Below, piece by piece: positions 1 through 8,213 of a stretch of 64,000 nt of DNA. Origin of the DNA: Corticicoccus populi (GTDB taxonomy: Bacteria; Bacillota; Bacilli; Staphylococcales; Salinicoccaceae). The stretch covers positions 744,001-808,000 of the forward strand of contig NZ_JBHUOQ010000001.1 in the NCBI RefSeq assembly GCF_042686195.1, written 5' to 3'. How positions within the stretch are numbered: the first letter of the stretch is position 1; every line of letters starts with the position of its first letter. The translations under genes were made by a program, and so were the position numbers. The notes beneath the pieces were generated by a model. The model saw nothing but the letters and a program-made list of their open reading frames with translations. It ran no database searches and was not told the origin of the DNA.

Positions 1-306
1 ATCAATGGCTTGAATCACTTCCCGAGGTGCTGATGCTGCAAGGATAGCGAGTGCACTTTTCGGACCGATGCCGGTCACTTTTAACAGTGACAAAAATAAT
101 TCTTTCTCCTCCATTGTTTTAAAGCCGTACAATGTATGACTGTCCTCTCTGACAATCAGTTCAGTATATACCGTAACATTTTCATTAATACTGCCTTCAA
201 AACGAAAAGGATTCGGTGCATGAATTAAATAACCGACGCCCTGTACATCCACTGTAATATGGAGCGGGGTCACTTCTTTTAATGCACCCGAAATATATTG
301 ATACAT
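1..306 (-). CDS. ruvA: Holliday junction branch-migration protein RuvA, N-terminal part (runs off the window)
   Basis: The first 102 residues are present and begin MYQYISGALKEV, followed by an OB-fold-like stretch (ITVDVQGVGYLI, GVGY typical of RuvA) and the first helix-hairpin-helix segment (LLKVTGIGPKSALAIL, near residues 78-93). RuvA binds the four-way junction and loads RuvB for recombinational repair. The start codon lies 9 bases after the obg stop, so it is probably read through from obg. The same order obg then ruvA is known in staphylococci, where a small ACT gene may intervene; that gene is absent here. The C-terminal RuvB-binding domain is outside the window. Confidence 0.93.
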   Translation of the reverse strand, partial: MYQYISGALKEVTPLHITVDVQGVGYLIHAPNPFRFEGSINENVTVYTELIVREDSHTLYGFKTMEEKELFLSLLKVTGIGPKSALAILAASAPREVIQAID

Positions 307-315
307 ATTCTCACC

Positions 316-1596
316 CTATTCTACAAATTCAAACTCTCCGCCGAGAATACGGACTGTTTCACCTGCTTTGATGCCGCGTTCACGCAGTGCTTCGTCAATA
401 CCCATTGAGCGCATCTGTCTTGCAAAACGGCGCACGGCTGCATCACGGTTAAAGTCCGTCATCTTAAACAGACGCTCAATCGCACCGCCTGAAACAACAT
501 ATGCACCGTCATCATCACGTGTGATTTCAAATGCATCCGGATCTTTTTCGTGACGGTATACCACTCTTGTATCTGATTCTTCCGGAACGATTTCTTCCTT
601 TTCAGTACGCTCAAGTAAATCAGCCACACGGTAAAGCAGTTCATCAATATTTTGATGGGTCGCCGCAGAAATCGGATAAATTTCTTTATCTTCTCCGACC
701 TCCGACTTAAATAATTCATACACTTCTTCATCATTCACAAGGTCTGCCTTATTCAGCACAATAATTTCAGGACGTTCAGTCAGTCTTTCATTATACCGTT
801 TAAGTTCACGGCGGATGATTTTATAATCCTCAACAGCATCTCTGCCTTCCATTTCACTGATATCAATCACATGAAGAATGACACGCGTTCTTTCAACGTG
901 GCGGAGAAACTGATGACCGAGTCCCGTTCCGTCAGAAGCCCCTTCAATCAATCCCGGAAGATCAGCCATTACAAATGAACGCCCGTCTCCTGTTTCCACT
1001 ACACCAAGATTCGGCTTAATGGTTGTAAACGGGTAGGCACCGATTTTTGGCCTCGCCTTTGATACCGTGCTCAAAAGTGTTGATTTCCCGACACTCGGAA
1101 AACCGACAAGGCCGACATCCGCCATTAGTTTGAGTTCAAGAACAACTTCAAGTTCTTCCCCGGGTTCACCGTTTTCTGCATAATCCGGTGCTGAATCACG
1201 CGCTGATGCAAACCGGGAATTCCCGCGTCCGCCGCGTCCGCCTCTGGCAATCACGCTACTCTGACCATGCTGTGTTAAATCTGCGAGTGTTTCATCTGTA
1301 TCTTTACGTTTCACAATTGTACCCGGCGGCACTTTCAAAACAAGTGCTTCACTGTTCTTGCCGTGCATGTTTTGATTCATACCATGGACACCCGGCTTCG
1401 CCTTAAAATGTCTTTGATACCTGAAATCCATTAATGTTCTTAATCCTTCATCGACTTCAAAAATGATGTCCGCACCATTTCCGCCGTCACCCCCGGAAGG
1501 TCCGCCGAGAGGTACATATTTTTCTCTTCTATAGGCAACAATACCATTTCCGCCGTCACCGGCTTTTAAGTATATCTCAACCTGATCTATAAACAT
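316..1596 (-). CDS. obg: GTPase Obg/CgtA, ribosome assembly and stress
   Basis: A 426-residue protein with all three Obg parts: a glycine-rich Obg fold (about residues 1-158, GDGGNG repeats), a GTPase domain with G1 GFPSVGKS, G3 DLPGLIEGA and G4 NKAD, and a C-terminal OCT domain (about 350-426). The family binds the large ribosomal subunit and links ribosome maturation to growth and stress. The ATG follows a GAGGTG ribosome site. It is the distal part of the rplU-prp-rpmA-obg operon; an intrinsic hairpin lies between rpmA and obg and may set its expression. Length is normal for Firmicutes. Confidence 0.97.
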   Translation of the reverse strand: MFIDQVEIYLKAGDGGNGIVAYRREKYVPLGGPSGGDGGNGADIIFEVDEGLRTLMDFRYQRHFKAKPGVHGMNQNMHGKNSEALVLKVPPGTIVKRKDTDETLADLTQHGQSSVIARGGRGGRGNSRFASARDSAPDYAENGEPGEELEVVLELKLMADVGLVGFPSVGKSTLLSTVSKARPKIGAYPFTTIKPNLGVVETGDGRSFVMADLPGLIEGASDGTGLGHQFLRHVERTRVILHVIDISEMEGRDAVEDYKIIRRELKRYNERLTERPEIIVLNKADLVNDEEVYELFKSEVGEDKEIYPISAATHQNIDELLYRVADLLERTEKEEIVPEESDTRVVYRHEKDPDAFEITRDDDGAYVVSGGAIERLFKMTDFNRDAAVRRFARQMRSMGIDEALRERGIKAGETVRILGGEFEFVE

Positions 1597-1650
1597 GCCT
1601 TCACCTCAATTCCTTAATCATTATATCATTGATCTATTTTTATACATAAA

Positions 1651-1679
1651 ATAAAAAGCACCAGCAGAAGCTGATGCTC
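1651..1679 (-). terminator. Intrinsic terminator/attenuator between rpmA and obg
   Basis: On the minus strand a 9-bp stem (AGCATCAGC / GCTGGTGCT, one G-T pair) with a TTCT loop is followed by TTTTTATTTT. It follows the rpmA stop directly. Partial read-through would supply obg. Confidence 0.75.
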
Positions 1680-1687
1680 ATCACTCA

Positions 1688-1972
1688 TTATTTTGCTTCC
1701 TTATATACGGAAACGCGTTTCTTATCGCGACCGAAGCGTTCGAATTTAACCACGCCGTCGATTTTAGCGAATAAAGTATCATCACCGCCGCGGCCTACGT
1801 TTTCACCTGGGTGAATTTTAGTACCACGTTGACGGAAAATGATTGAACCGCCGGTAACAAATTGTCCGTCTTGTCTTTTAACACCAAGGCGTTTAGATTC
1901 TGAATCACGACCGTTTTTCGTTGAACCTACACCTTTTTTGGATGCGAAGAACTGTAAGTTTAATTTAAGCAT
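1688..1972 (-). CDS. rpmA: 50S ribosomal protein L27 precursor
   Basis: L27 sits at the peptidyl-transferase centre. The chosen start is the ATG at 1972, which gives MLKLNLQFFASKKG and 94 residues. The in-frame GTG at 1981 lies inside the Shine-Dalgarno sequence GTGAGGTG, so it is unlikely. The LNLQFFASKKG segment is the Firmicutes N-terminal extension; the family protease Prp removes MLKLNLQFF before assembly. The prp gene is the immediate upstream neighbour in the operon. Conserved GRDSESKRLGVK and GTKIHPGENVG segments are present. Confidence 0.96.
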   Translation of the reverse strand: MLKLNLQFFASKKGVGSTKNGRDSESKRLGVKRQDGQFVTGGSIIFRQRGTKIHPGENVGRGGDDTLFAKIDGVVKFERFGRDKKRVSVYKEAK

Positions 1973-1982
1973 GAATTTCACC

Positions 1983-2303
1983 TCACAAATACTTTATATT
2001 AATATATTCCCCATATTCATCTTCTATGGTCTTAAGTGATATTATCATTGATTCAAGAATGATTTGCAACTTTTCCACATCAGGATCGTCTACTTCAAAA
2101 TGAAACAGTCCGTTCTCCTCATTCATATTAATCATCGGCTCGCTCTTTGTCATATTGATTACAGCATTGACTGCACCGAACACAACAGCAGAAGCACCTG
2201 CACATACAATATCTTTGCCGTACTCATCAAAATCAGCATGACCGGACATTGTAAATGCGTAGACTAAGCCGTCATCATTAATATTAATTGTGACGTGAAT
2301 CAT
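1983..2303 (-). CDS. prp: Ribosomal-processing cysteine protease Prp (YsxB)
   Basis: 106 residues with the Prp signature GHADFDEYGKDIVCAG, which supplies the catalytic His (about residue 22) and Cys (about residue 34). The family cleaves the L27 N-terminal extension after the LNLQFF motif, and the substrate gene rpmA is next downstream. The start ATG overlaps the rplU stop region (both meet at 2303), indicating translational coupling. Confidence 0.95.
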   Translation of the reverse strand: MIHVTININDDGLVYAFTMSGHADFDEYGKDIVCAGASAVVFGAVNAVINMTKSEPMINMNEENGLFHFEVDDPDVEKLQIILESMIISLKTIEDEYGEYINIKYL

Positions 2304-2611
2304 TACGCTTCAATCTTTTCAATTGTCAATTTTGTATAAGGCTGACGATGACCTTGTTTGCGTGAATAGTTTTTTCTGCGCTTGAACTTAACAACAGTGA
2401 CCTTTTTACCGCGTCCGTGTTTTTCAACTTTCGCTGATACACTTGCGCCTTCAACTGTTGGAGCGCCAACTTTAACGCTGTCTCCACCTACGAATAATAC
2501 TTTGTCAAAAGTAAATGTTCCGCCTTCTTCAGCGTCGATTTTTTCAACGTAGATTGTTTGTCCTTCTTCAACTTTAACCTGTTTACCGCCTGTTTCGATG
2601 ATTGCAAACAT
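2303..2611 (-). CDS. rplU: 50S ribosomal protein L21
   Basis: 102 residues starting MFAIIETGGKQVKVEEGQ, the conserved L21 opening, and ending with the basic KRRKNYSRKQGHRQPYT segment that contacts 23S rRNA. It is the first gene of rplU-prp-rpmA-obg. A GGAGGTG ribosome site precedes the ATG. A separate promoter and a roughly 100-nt leader lie upstream. Confidence 0.97.
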   Translation of the reverse strand: MFAIIETGGKQVKVEEGQTIYVEKIDAEEGGTFTFDKVLFVGGDSVKVGAPTVEGASVSAKVEKHGRGKKVTVVKFKRRKNYSRKQGHRQPYTKLTIEKIEA

Positions 2612-2746
2612 ACTTACACCTCCTGATATTTAATAAGACACGCCATTTACAGGTGGACAACTGTCTCTTTAACCCGTAATTGTGCGGTTGATATTTACAA
2701 AATTCATCAACTACTAAACTATAGCAAAACACCACTGCAGTGTCAA
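2612..2746 (-). promoter_or_regulatory. rplU promoter and L21 leader region
   Basis: Minus-strand promoter TTGACA (2746-2741), 17-bp spacer, TATAGT (2723-2718). The -35 box overlaps the mreD stop codon. The transcript would carry about 100 untranslated bases before rplU, the position of the autoregulatory L21 leader known in Firmicutes. The promoter is clear; the leader identity is inferred from position only. Confidence 0.75.
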
Positions 2747-3261
2747 TATTTACCCAGAATATTTTTTCTCACTTTTGATGTTTTAAGACTCACAATAAAT
2801 ATAACCATATAAAGCAGCGCATTGATTAACAGACTCGGCACAGAACGGAGTGCGAAATAATCAAATAACGGCATGTCCACAAGACCGAGTATCGTATACA
2901 CAAGATAAATATATGCATCATATAAAAATGTTAGCAGCAGGACAACAAACGCCATCGCCACAAAGTCTTTGTAAAAGACTCTGAATGCTGTATGCATGAA
3001 AATAACGAACATCACGATTCCAAAAGTATGTACCCCGTATATAAGACCGACATACACATCAATCATCAGACCGAACAGCACCGCAAAAAACGCACTGATC
3101 TGCGGACTGACATAGATGGATATCAGCAATATGTACATAAACAGCATTCTCGGAACAATATAAATACTCAGTTCATTGATAAACAGCGGACTGAACTCTG
3201 AAAATAAAAAATCAATATACATAAAAATCAAACCGCAGATAAATATAACCAATGCTCGCAT
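2743..3261 (-). CDS. mreD: Rod-shape determining protein MreD
   Basis: A hydrophobic protein of 172 residues with about five to six membrane segments, as usual for MreD. Chosen start: ATG at 3261 (MRALVIFICGLIFMYID), preceded by GGAGGATTAG; the longer open frame up to 3318 overlaps mreC and has no ribosome site. The family works with MreC in the elongation-type cell wall machinery. The host being a coccus does not exclude it: staphylococci keep mreCD. The start is separated from the mreC stop by 4 bases, so the two form an operon. Confidence 0.9.
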   Translation of the reverse strand: MRALVIFICGLIFMYIDFLFSEFSPLFINELSIYIVPRMLFMYILLISIYVSPQISAFFAVLFGLMIDVYVGLIYGVHTFGIVMFVIFMHTAFRVFYKDFVAMAFVVLLLTFLYDAYIYLVYTILGLVDMPLFDYFALRSVPSLLINALLYMVIFIVSLKTSKVRKNILGKY

Positions 3262-3265
3262 AAAA

Positions 3266-4114
3266 CTAATCCTCCACCGATTCAGGATTACGTTCCAGTA
3301 CAAAGACCATATCCACATTTTCAGGACTGCTGTTCAGTCTGACATGTGCATTTTGACTTAAACCGTACTCATCATTCTCAACTTCAACCACTTCGCCGAT
3401 AATCAATCCTTCAGGGAAGTCGCCGATTAAACCGCTCGTAAACACTTCATCGCCTTCTGCGACTGTCTGATTATTACGGATATTATCCACAACGAGAAGC
3501 CCCCGTTCCTGATCAAAGCTGTTGATATTTCCAAAAACCTGCTCACCGTCATGATGAAGTTCAACGGACAAATTGTTCTGCGATACGTTTGTAGTAATCA
3601 TTTCAACAAAACTTGAATTACCGTTTGCACGTTTTACCGACCCGATTAAGCCGTCCGGTGTCATGACCGCCATACCTTCCTGGATGCCGTCATTTTCACC
3701 TTTATCAATAGTGAAATTATCAAGCCACTGATCCTGGTCCCGTGAAATCACACGTGCATTCACCGCTTCATATTCCCGCTTTGAACTGACATCAAGTGCC
3801 TCTCTGAGTTCTTCATTCTCCGCTTCAAGCCGTTCAATATCCGCCTGCATCTGCGGCAGCATGGACAGCTGGTTACGAAGTTCTTCATTTTCGCTCTGGG
3901 CTCTGAAGCCGCCCGTAATATTTGTAAAAATATTAGATATAAAATTCACCGGCGCGCCGATAATCGACTGTGTCGCTGCGACAGTATCACCAGTAAATTG
4001 TTCTGCTCTGGTGGAAGACGTCCGGTCGGACATAGAAAAACCGATCATTAGTATTAGTACAATGATACCGACAAGAATCAGTAACATACGATTTCGTGTA
4101 AAAAGCTTTACCAA
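3266..4114 (-). CDS. mreC: Rod-shape determining protein MreC
   Basis: One N-terminal membrane helix (MLLILVGIIVLILMIGFSM), a coiled coil rich in Glu and Leu (about residues 50-95), then the beta-rich MreC core (RVISRDQDQW, VMTPDGLIGSV, VFTSGLIGDFPEGL). A TTG start at 4114 is chosen because TGGGGGCG lies 7 bases upstream; a frame open to 4180 would give 304 residues, but its extension is basic and not typical. MreC is a membrane scaffold for peptidoglycan synthesis. No mreB is seen, as in staphylococci. Confidence 0.88.
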   Translation of the reverse strand: MVKLFTRNRMLLILVGIIVLILMIGFSMSDRTSSTRAEQFTGDTVAATQSIIGAPVNFISNIFTNITGGFRAQSENEELRNQLSMLPQMQADIERLEAENEELREALDVSSKREYEAVNARVISRDQDQWLDNFTIDKGENDGIQEGMAVMTPDGLIGSVKRANGNSSFVEMITTNVSQNNLSVELHHDGEQVFGNINSFDQERGLLVVDNIRNNQTVAEGDEVFTSGLIGDFPEGLIIGEVVEVENDEYGLSQNAHVRLNSSPENVDMVFVLERNPESVED

Positions 4115-4263
4115 AATGATACGCCCCCATTTAATTTTCTTAATAAAGAATACCACACTTCTGAACTTTCTAGAAAGCAATATTGATAAAACAATAGTGA
4201 GACAGTCATGTGTTTTTTTAACACTGTAAATTTAACGTGTTTCTTCATTAGAATAGTCTGATT

Positions 4264-4300
4264 GAAAAAAATACTGCAGAACATATCATGTCTGCAGCAT
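4264..4300 (-). terminator. Intrinsic terminator after the ABC exporter pair
   Basis: Minus-strand stem TGCTGCAGA / TCTGCAGTA with a roughly 10-nt loop and a TTTTTTT tail, downstream of the second exporter subunit. Confidence 0.75.
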
Positions 4301-4317
4301 TTGATAAATACAGATGT

Positions 4318-6051
4318 TTAATGCTTTGTCACCTGCATACGGTACATTTCAGCATATCCTCCGTTTAGTTCCATCAGTTCTCTGTGACTGCCTTCCTCAA
4401 CAATAGTGCCCTGACTCAGCATAATAATATTTTCCGAATGCTGAATCGTCGAAAGTCTGTGTGCAATGATGAATGTTGTGCGGTCTTTACTGACCACCTT
4501 CATCGCATGCTGAATCATCTGTTCTGTCTCAGAGTCAATGTTACTTGTTGCTTCATCAAGTATTAATACTTTCGGCTTAAAAGCAAGGGCTCTGGCGAAT
4601 GAAATCAGCTGACGCTCACCAAGAGACAGTGTTGCGCCGCGTTCGGTCAGTACTGTATCCAGACCATCCTGCATCCGTTCAAGCATCGGCGCTCCACCGA
4701 CACTGATCAATGCTTTTTCTGCATCTTCTTTTGATATCCCTTCGTTATTTAAACGGATATTATAAAATAAAGTACCGCTGTAAATAAAAGGATCCTGAAG
4801 CACAATAGACATCACCGAGCGCAGATTTTGTTTGTTAATCATCCTGGTATTCTCGCCATCAAACAATATTTCGCCTTCATCCGGGTCATAAAAACGCATC
4901 AAAAGATTAATAATGGAACTTTTTCCAGAGCCCGTGTGCCCGACAAGTGCCACAGTATCTCCGTTGTTCACATCGATATTGATATTTTTTAATACCTTGT
5001 TTTCTCCGTCATAACTGAAATTCACATTCTTAAACTGAATATTTCCGTTAAAATTTTGAAGTCTTCCGGAATCTTCTTTTTCAGAATTTTCATCGAGCAG
5101 TTCAAATACTTTCACACTCGCAACACGTGCCTGTTCGAGCACGTTCAGCTGACTGACAATATCAAGCAGCGGGTTAAAAAACCGCGATACATAATCAACG
5201 AGTAAATACATTGCTCCGACAGTCAGCGCCATTTCACCGCTTAAAAATGTTGAAGCAAATATATAAATGAGTATCGCAAAAACAATTGAACGCATACTGT
5301 CGACTAAATTATCACCGGTCAGTGAATCAGCATTGACAATTTTCATCGCACTCTTCGTGTACTGATCATTCAACTGCTTAAATTCACCGGCAATTTTCTG
5401 CTCCTGATTATACACCTGAATAATCGGCATGCCGTTAATTGATTCATTAATCATAGCATTCATATCACTGTTTCTTTCACGTTTTACATGATTGTGTTTA
5501 TTCACATACACTCTGTATATGATAATCCATAATATGATGACAGGGATGAATGCGAGCATTACCATTCCTGCGAACGGATTCACAAAATAAATTGCCCCTG
5601 TAATCCCGACAATAGTAAGAATGCTCACTAAAAATGTCGGAATGACAGATGAAAATAATGCCAGTATTGACTCTGTATCATTGGTAATTCTTGCAACCAC
5701 CATGCCTGCCGGCAGGTTGTCAAAGTATTTCACCGGCAGTTTCTGGACATGTCGGAATACATCTGTTCTTAGTTCCTGTACGGTTTTCGCACCTGTATTC
5801 TGCAGTACAATATGACTGAAATACGCCGCCACGGCATGAATCAGGCGGATTAGGAAAAACAGTGCGAGCATCATGAGTACGGGTGATAAATCAATCGGAC
5901 CGTCAATATCTATATATCTGTCGAGTACTACCATGAGTACCACCGGACTCAAAAGCTGCAGTGCTACTGTCAACACAGTGAGCACCACGCCGAGCACAAA
6001 CCACCACTTAAATTTCATGGCATACGCCGTAACTCTTTTAAACTCTGTCAT
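4318..6051 (-). CDS. Multidrug-type ABC exporter half-transporter, NBD2 type (YheH/BmrD-like)
   Basis: 577 residues: six-helix exporter domain (about 1-310) fused to an ABC ATPase. Walker A GHTGSGKSS, Walker B VLILDEATSNID with catalytic Glu, H-loop IIAHRLST. The signature is non-canonical (LSLGERQ instead of LSGGQ), typical of the partner that completes the degenerate site of heterodimeric exporters such as BmrCD, LmrCD or TM287/288. Start: ATG at 6051 (MTEFKRVTAYAMKF), after GGAGGTGG, overlapping the upstream subunit by 14 bases. Expelled substrates are probably drugs or lipids; the substrate cannot be read from sequence. Confidence 0.88.
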   Translation of the reverse strand: MTEFKRVTAYAMKFKWWFVLGVVLTVLTVALQLLSPVVLMVVLDRYIDIDGPIDLSPVLMMLALFFLIRLIHAVAAYFSHIVLQNTGAKTVQELRTDVFRHVQKLPVKYFDNLPAGMVVARITNDTESILALFSSVIPTFLVSILTIVGITGAIYFVNPFAGMVMLAFIPVIILWIIIYRVYVNKHNHVKRERNSDMNAMINESINGMPIIQVYNQEQKIAGEFKQLNDQYTKSAMKIVNADSLTGDNLVDSMRSIVFAILIYIFASTFLSGEMALTVGAMYLLVDYVSRFFNPLLDIVSQLNVLEQARVASVKVFELLDENSEKEDSGRLQNFNGNIQFKNVNFSYDGENKVLKNINIDVNNGDTVALVGHTGSGKSSIINLLMRFYDPDEGEILFDGENTRMINKQNLRSVMSIVLQDPFIYSGTLFYNIRLNNEGISKEDAEKALISVGGAPMLERMQDGLDTVLTERGATLSLGERQLISFARALAFKPKVLILDEATSNIDSETEQMIQHAMKVVSKDRTTFIIAHRLSTIQHSENIIMLSQGTIVEEGSHRELMELNGGYAEMYRMQVTKH

Positions 6052-7783
6052 CAGGGCCACCTCCTGTCTGATAATAACTGTGCTGTGTACTGTACCAGCC
6101 CTCTTTTGACGATAATGTTTTATGGTCGCCAATCTCTATAATTTCACCGTCGTCCATTACAATGATTAAATCTGCATGCTGCACCGCGGACAATCGATGC
6201 GTCACAATAATGGTTGTTTTATCCGCACGGCTCTTTTGAATACTTTCAATAATACGTTTTTCGGTTTTAGCATCCACCGCACTAAGTGCGTCATCCAATA
6301 TTAAAATATCCGGATTTTTAATCAGACTTCTTGCGATTGAAATTCTCTGTTTCTGCCCGCCGGACAACGCCACACCTTTTTCACCGACAAGTGTTTCGAG
6401 TCCTTGAGGCATATTTTTCAAATCCTGATCAAACGCACTCAGTCGTATCGCCTCAAACATTTCTTCTTCTGTTGCATCCGGACGGCCGAATAAAATATTC
6501 TCTTTTACTGTCCGTGAAAATAAAATATTCTCCTGGGACACATAACCGATTTTCTCTCTAAGCTCACTCTTACTGAGTTCCGACACTTTAACGCCGTCAA
6601 TGATTAACTGTCCCGAACCCGACGGATAAAATTTTAAGAGCTGTTTAATCAGAGTCGATTTACCGCTCGCTGTTCTGCCGACAACACCAAGTGTCTCGCC
6701 TGCTTTCAGCTCAATATTAATATCTTGAAGACTTTCCCTGTCGCCGGTCGGATAACGGAACGTTACATCACTGAAATTCATTGATGTATTCTCTATTTTT
6801 TCAACCGCGTCATCTCCGACATCGTCCACAACATCAAGCACATCGATGATACGATTATATGAAGCATTGCCCCGCTGCATAATATTAAACAGCATGCCGA
6901 TCGCAAACATCGGCCAGACAAGCATATTCAAATAAATATTGAATGCAACAATGTCCCCGGTCGTAATCTGTCCCCGGTTGACAAGTACCGATCCAAAAGC
7001 AAATGCAGTCACAAAACTTGCCGTTGTAATAATAATAGTGAGCGGACGGAACAATGCATCGAGTCGTTCAACTTTCATGAACTTATCCAGGTAATCGCCT
7101 GTCATTTTTCTGAAACGTTTATTTTCTGCATCTTCCTGCACGAAACTCCGTGTCAGCCTGACGCCTTCTACCACTTCGAGTACAGAATCATTCATCGCAC
7201 CGAATGACTTCTGGGATTCACTGTGGGTTTCATTAATCCGCTTCCCAATTTTTGCTTCAATCACTGCAAGAAGCGGCAGCGGCAGCATCGCAAGAAATGT
7301 GAGCGGCCATGAGATCGTCACACCCATAACGATGACAATTGTTAATAAAAACACTGTTGAATCAAGCAGTGTCAGGACTCCGAATCCAAGCGCCACATTG
7401 ACGCTCCTTAAGTCATTTGTTGCTTTTGCCATTAAATCACCGGTCTTATTCCGTTCATAAAAGCTCGGTGACAGCAGTAAAAATTTCCCCATTAAGCGTG
7501 TTCTGATAATACTTTCTATGTCATACGCACCGCCGAACAATAAATATCCCCATGTATAATTAAAAAGATAAGAGATCAAAATAATCGACAGCAGCAGACC
7601 AACTGACTCCCACATTAATTCCTGAGTCATGCTGCCGGATGATATTTGATCAATAACCCGCCCGAGAAACAACGGCGGCAGTGTATCCAATACATTCTGC
7701 ATCAGAAGAAGCACGAGTATGACGCCGTACTTCAATTTGTGTTTTTTAAAATACCATTTCAGCTTTATTAAAATATCAAACAT
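6038..7783 (-). CDS. Multidrug-type ABC exporter half-transporter, NBD1 type (YheI/BmrC-like)
   Basis: 581 residues: exporter membrane domain then ATPase. Walker A GRTASGKST and canonical signature LSGGQKQR, but Walker B reads ILILDDALSAVD, with Asp where the catalytic Glu should be. This matches the degenerate half of heterodimeric exporters. Start: ATG at 7783 (MFDILIKLKWYFKKHK), preceded by AAGAAGG; the frame extends to 7894 but that part lies in the attenuator region. Expression appears controlled by the upstream leader ORF and terminator. Confidence 0.88.
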   Translation of the reverse strand: MFDILIKLKWYFKKHKLKYGVILVLLLMQNVLDTLPPLFLGRVIDQISSGSMTQELMWESVGLLLSIILISYLFNYTWGYLLFGGAYDIESIIRTRLMGKFLLLSPSFYERNKTGDLMAKATNDLRSVNVALGFGVLTLLDSTVFLLTIVIVMGVTISWPLTFLAMLPLPLLAVIEAKIGKRINETHSESQKSFGAMNDSVLEVVEGVRLTRSFVQEDAENKRFRKMTGDYLDKFMKVERLDALFRPLTIIITTASFVTAFAFGSVLVNRGQITTGDIVAFNIYLNMLVWPMFAIGMLFNIMQRGNASYNRIIDVLDVVDDVGDDAVEKIENTSMNFSDVTFRYPTGDRESLQDINIELKAGETLGVVGRTASGKSTLIKQLLKFYPSGSGQLIIDGVKVSELSKSELREKIGYVSQENILFSRTVKENILFGRPDATEEEMFEAIRLSAFDQDLKNMPQGLETLVGEKGVALSGGQKQRISIARSLIKNPDILILDDALSAVDAKTEKRIIESIQKSRADKTTIIVTHRLSAVQHADLIIVMDDGEIIEIGDHKTLSSKEGWYSTQHSYYQTGGGPDDRV

Positions 7784-7818
7784 GTTAAACCTTCTTTCTT
7801 GATGTCGTAATTTTCGCA

Positions 7819-7850
7819 CAAAAAAAGTGCGCACTATTTCTGTGCGCACT
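7819..7850 (-). terminator. Attenuator terminator ahead of the ABC exporter genes
   Basis: On the minus strand AGTGCGCAC, a short AT-rich loop, AGTGCGCACT and a run of seven T. It sits between the 26-codon leader ORF and the exporter start, so it must be read through for expression. The arms are themselves self-complementary (GTGCGCAC). Confidence 0.85.
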
Positions 7851-7935
7851 AAAAAATGACATAAAAATAGAGAGACTACAAAGCCTCCCGTCATAATATA
7901 CTGTGTAATGGATTCATTATTCAGTAAAATTGCTG

Positions 7936-8016
7936 CTAACTTTCAAAGAACACACTTAAGAAGGCATTATTTAATTGATGGTTTGCTGTCGGGACATTCA
8001 GTAAGTTGTTGTACAT
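7936..8016 (-). CDS. Leader peptide of the ABC exporter operon (BmrB-like position)
   Basis: A 26-codon ORF (begins MYNNLLNVPTANHQ, ends VFFES) with one of the best ribosome sites of the window (AAAGGAGGAAATTG then ATG). It lies about 25 bases after a strong promoter and about 85 bases before the terminator hairpin. The role is inferred: ribosome stalling or slowing on it would change RNA folding and permit read-through into the exporter genes, as described for bmrB upstream of bmrCD in Bacillus. The peptide itself is not recognised as homologous to BmrB. Confidence 0.7.
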   Translation of the reverse strand: MYNNLLNVPTANHQLNNAFLSVFFES

Positions 8017-8047
8017 ATCAATTTCCTCCTTTTGTAAGTCTGTTTTC

Positions 8048-8076
8048 ATTATAGTCCAGCAATTTAAAATTTACAA
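8048..8076 (-). promoter_or_regulatory. Promoter of the exporter leader transcript
   Basis: TTGTAA (8076-8071), 17-bp spacer, TATAAT (8053-8048) on the minus strand. It is followed by the leader ORF ribosome site, so transcription starts near 8041. Confidence 0.75.
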
Positions 8077-8152
8077 GAAAATTTTAAATTTTTACTGAAA
8101 TGAAATTTTCGGTGAATTTAAAAATATGGTTGAACCTGATATTCCACCATAC

Positions 8153-8196
8153 AAAAAAGCCGGATACTAAAGTGATCAACTTTAATATCCAGCCTT
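8153..8196 (-). terminator. Intrinsic terminator after the aminotransferase gene
   Basis: Minus-strand stem GGCTGGATA-TTAAAGT / ACTTTAG-TATCCGGC with a short loop, followed by TTTTTT. It ends the metNIQ-aminotransferase operon. Confidence 0.8.
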
Positions 8197-8213
8197 CAAT
8201 TTAAGAAATAATT

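Noticed and set aside
4115..4180. 22-residue N-terminal extension of mreC
   Set aside because: No ribosome site and not typical of the family; TTG at 4114 is better placed.
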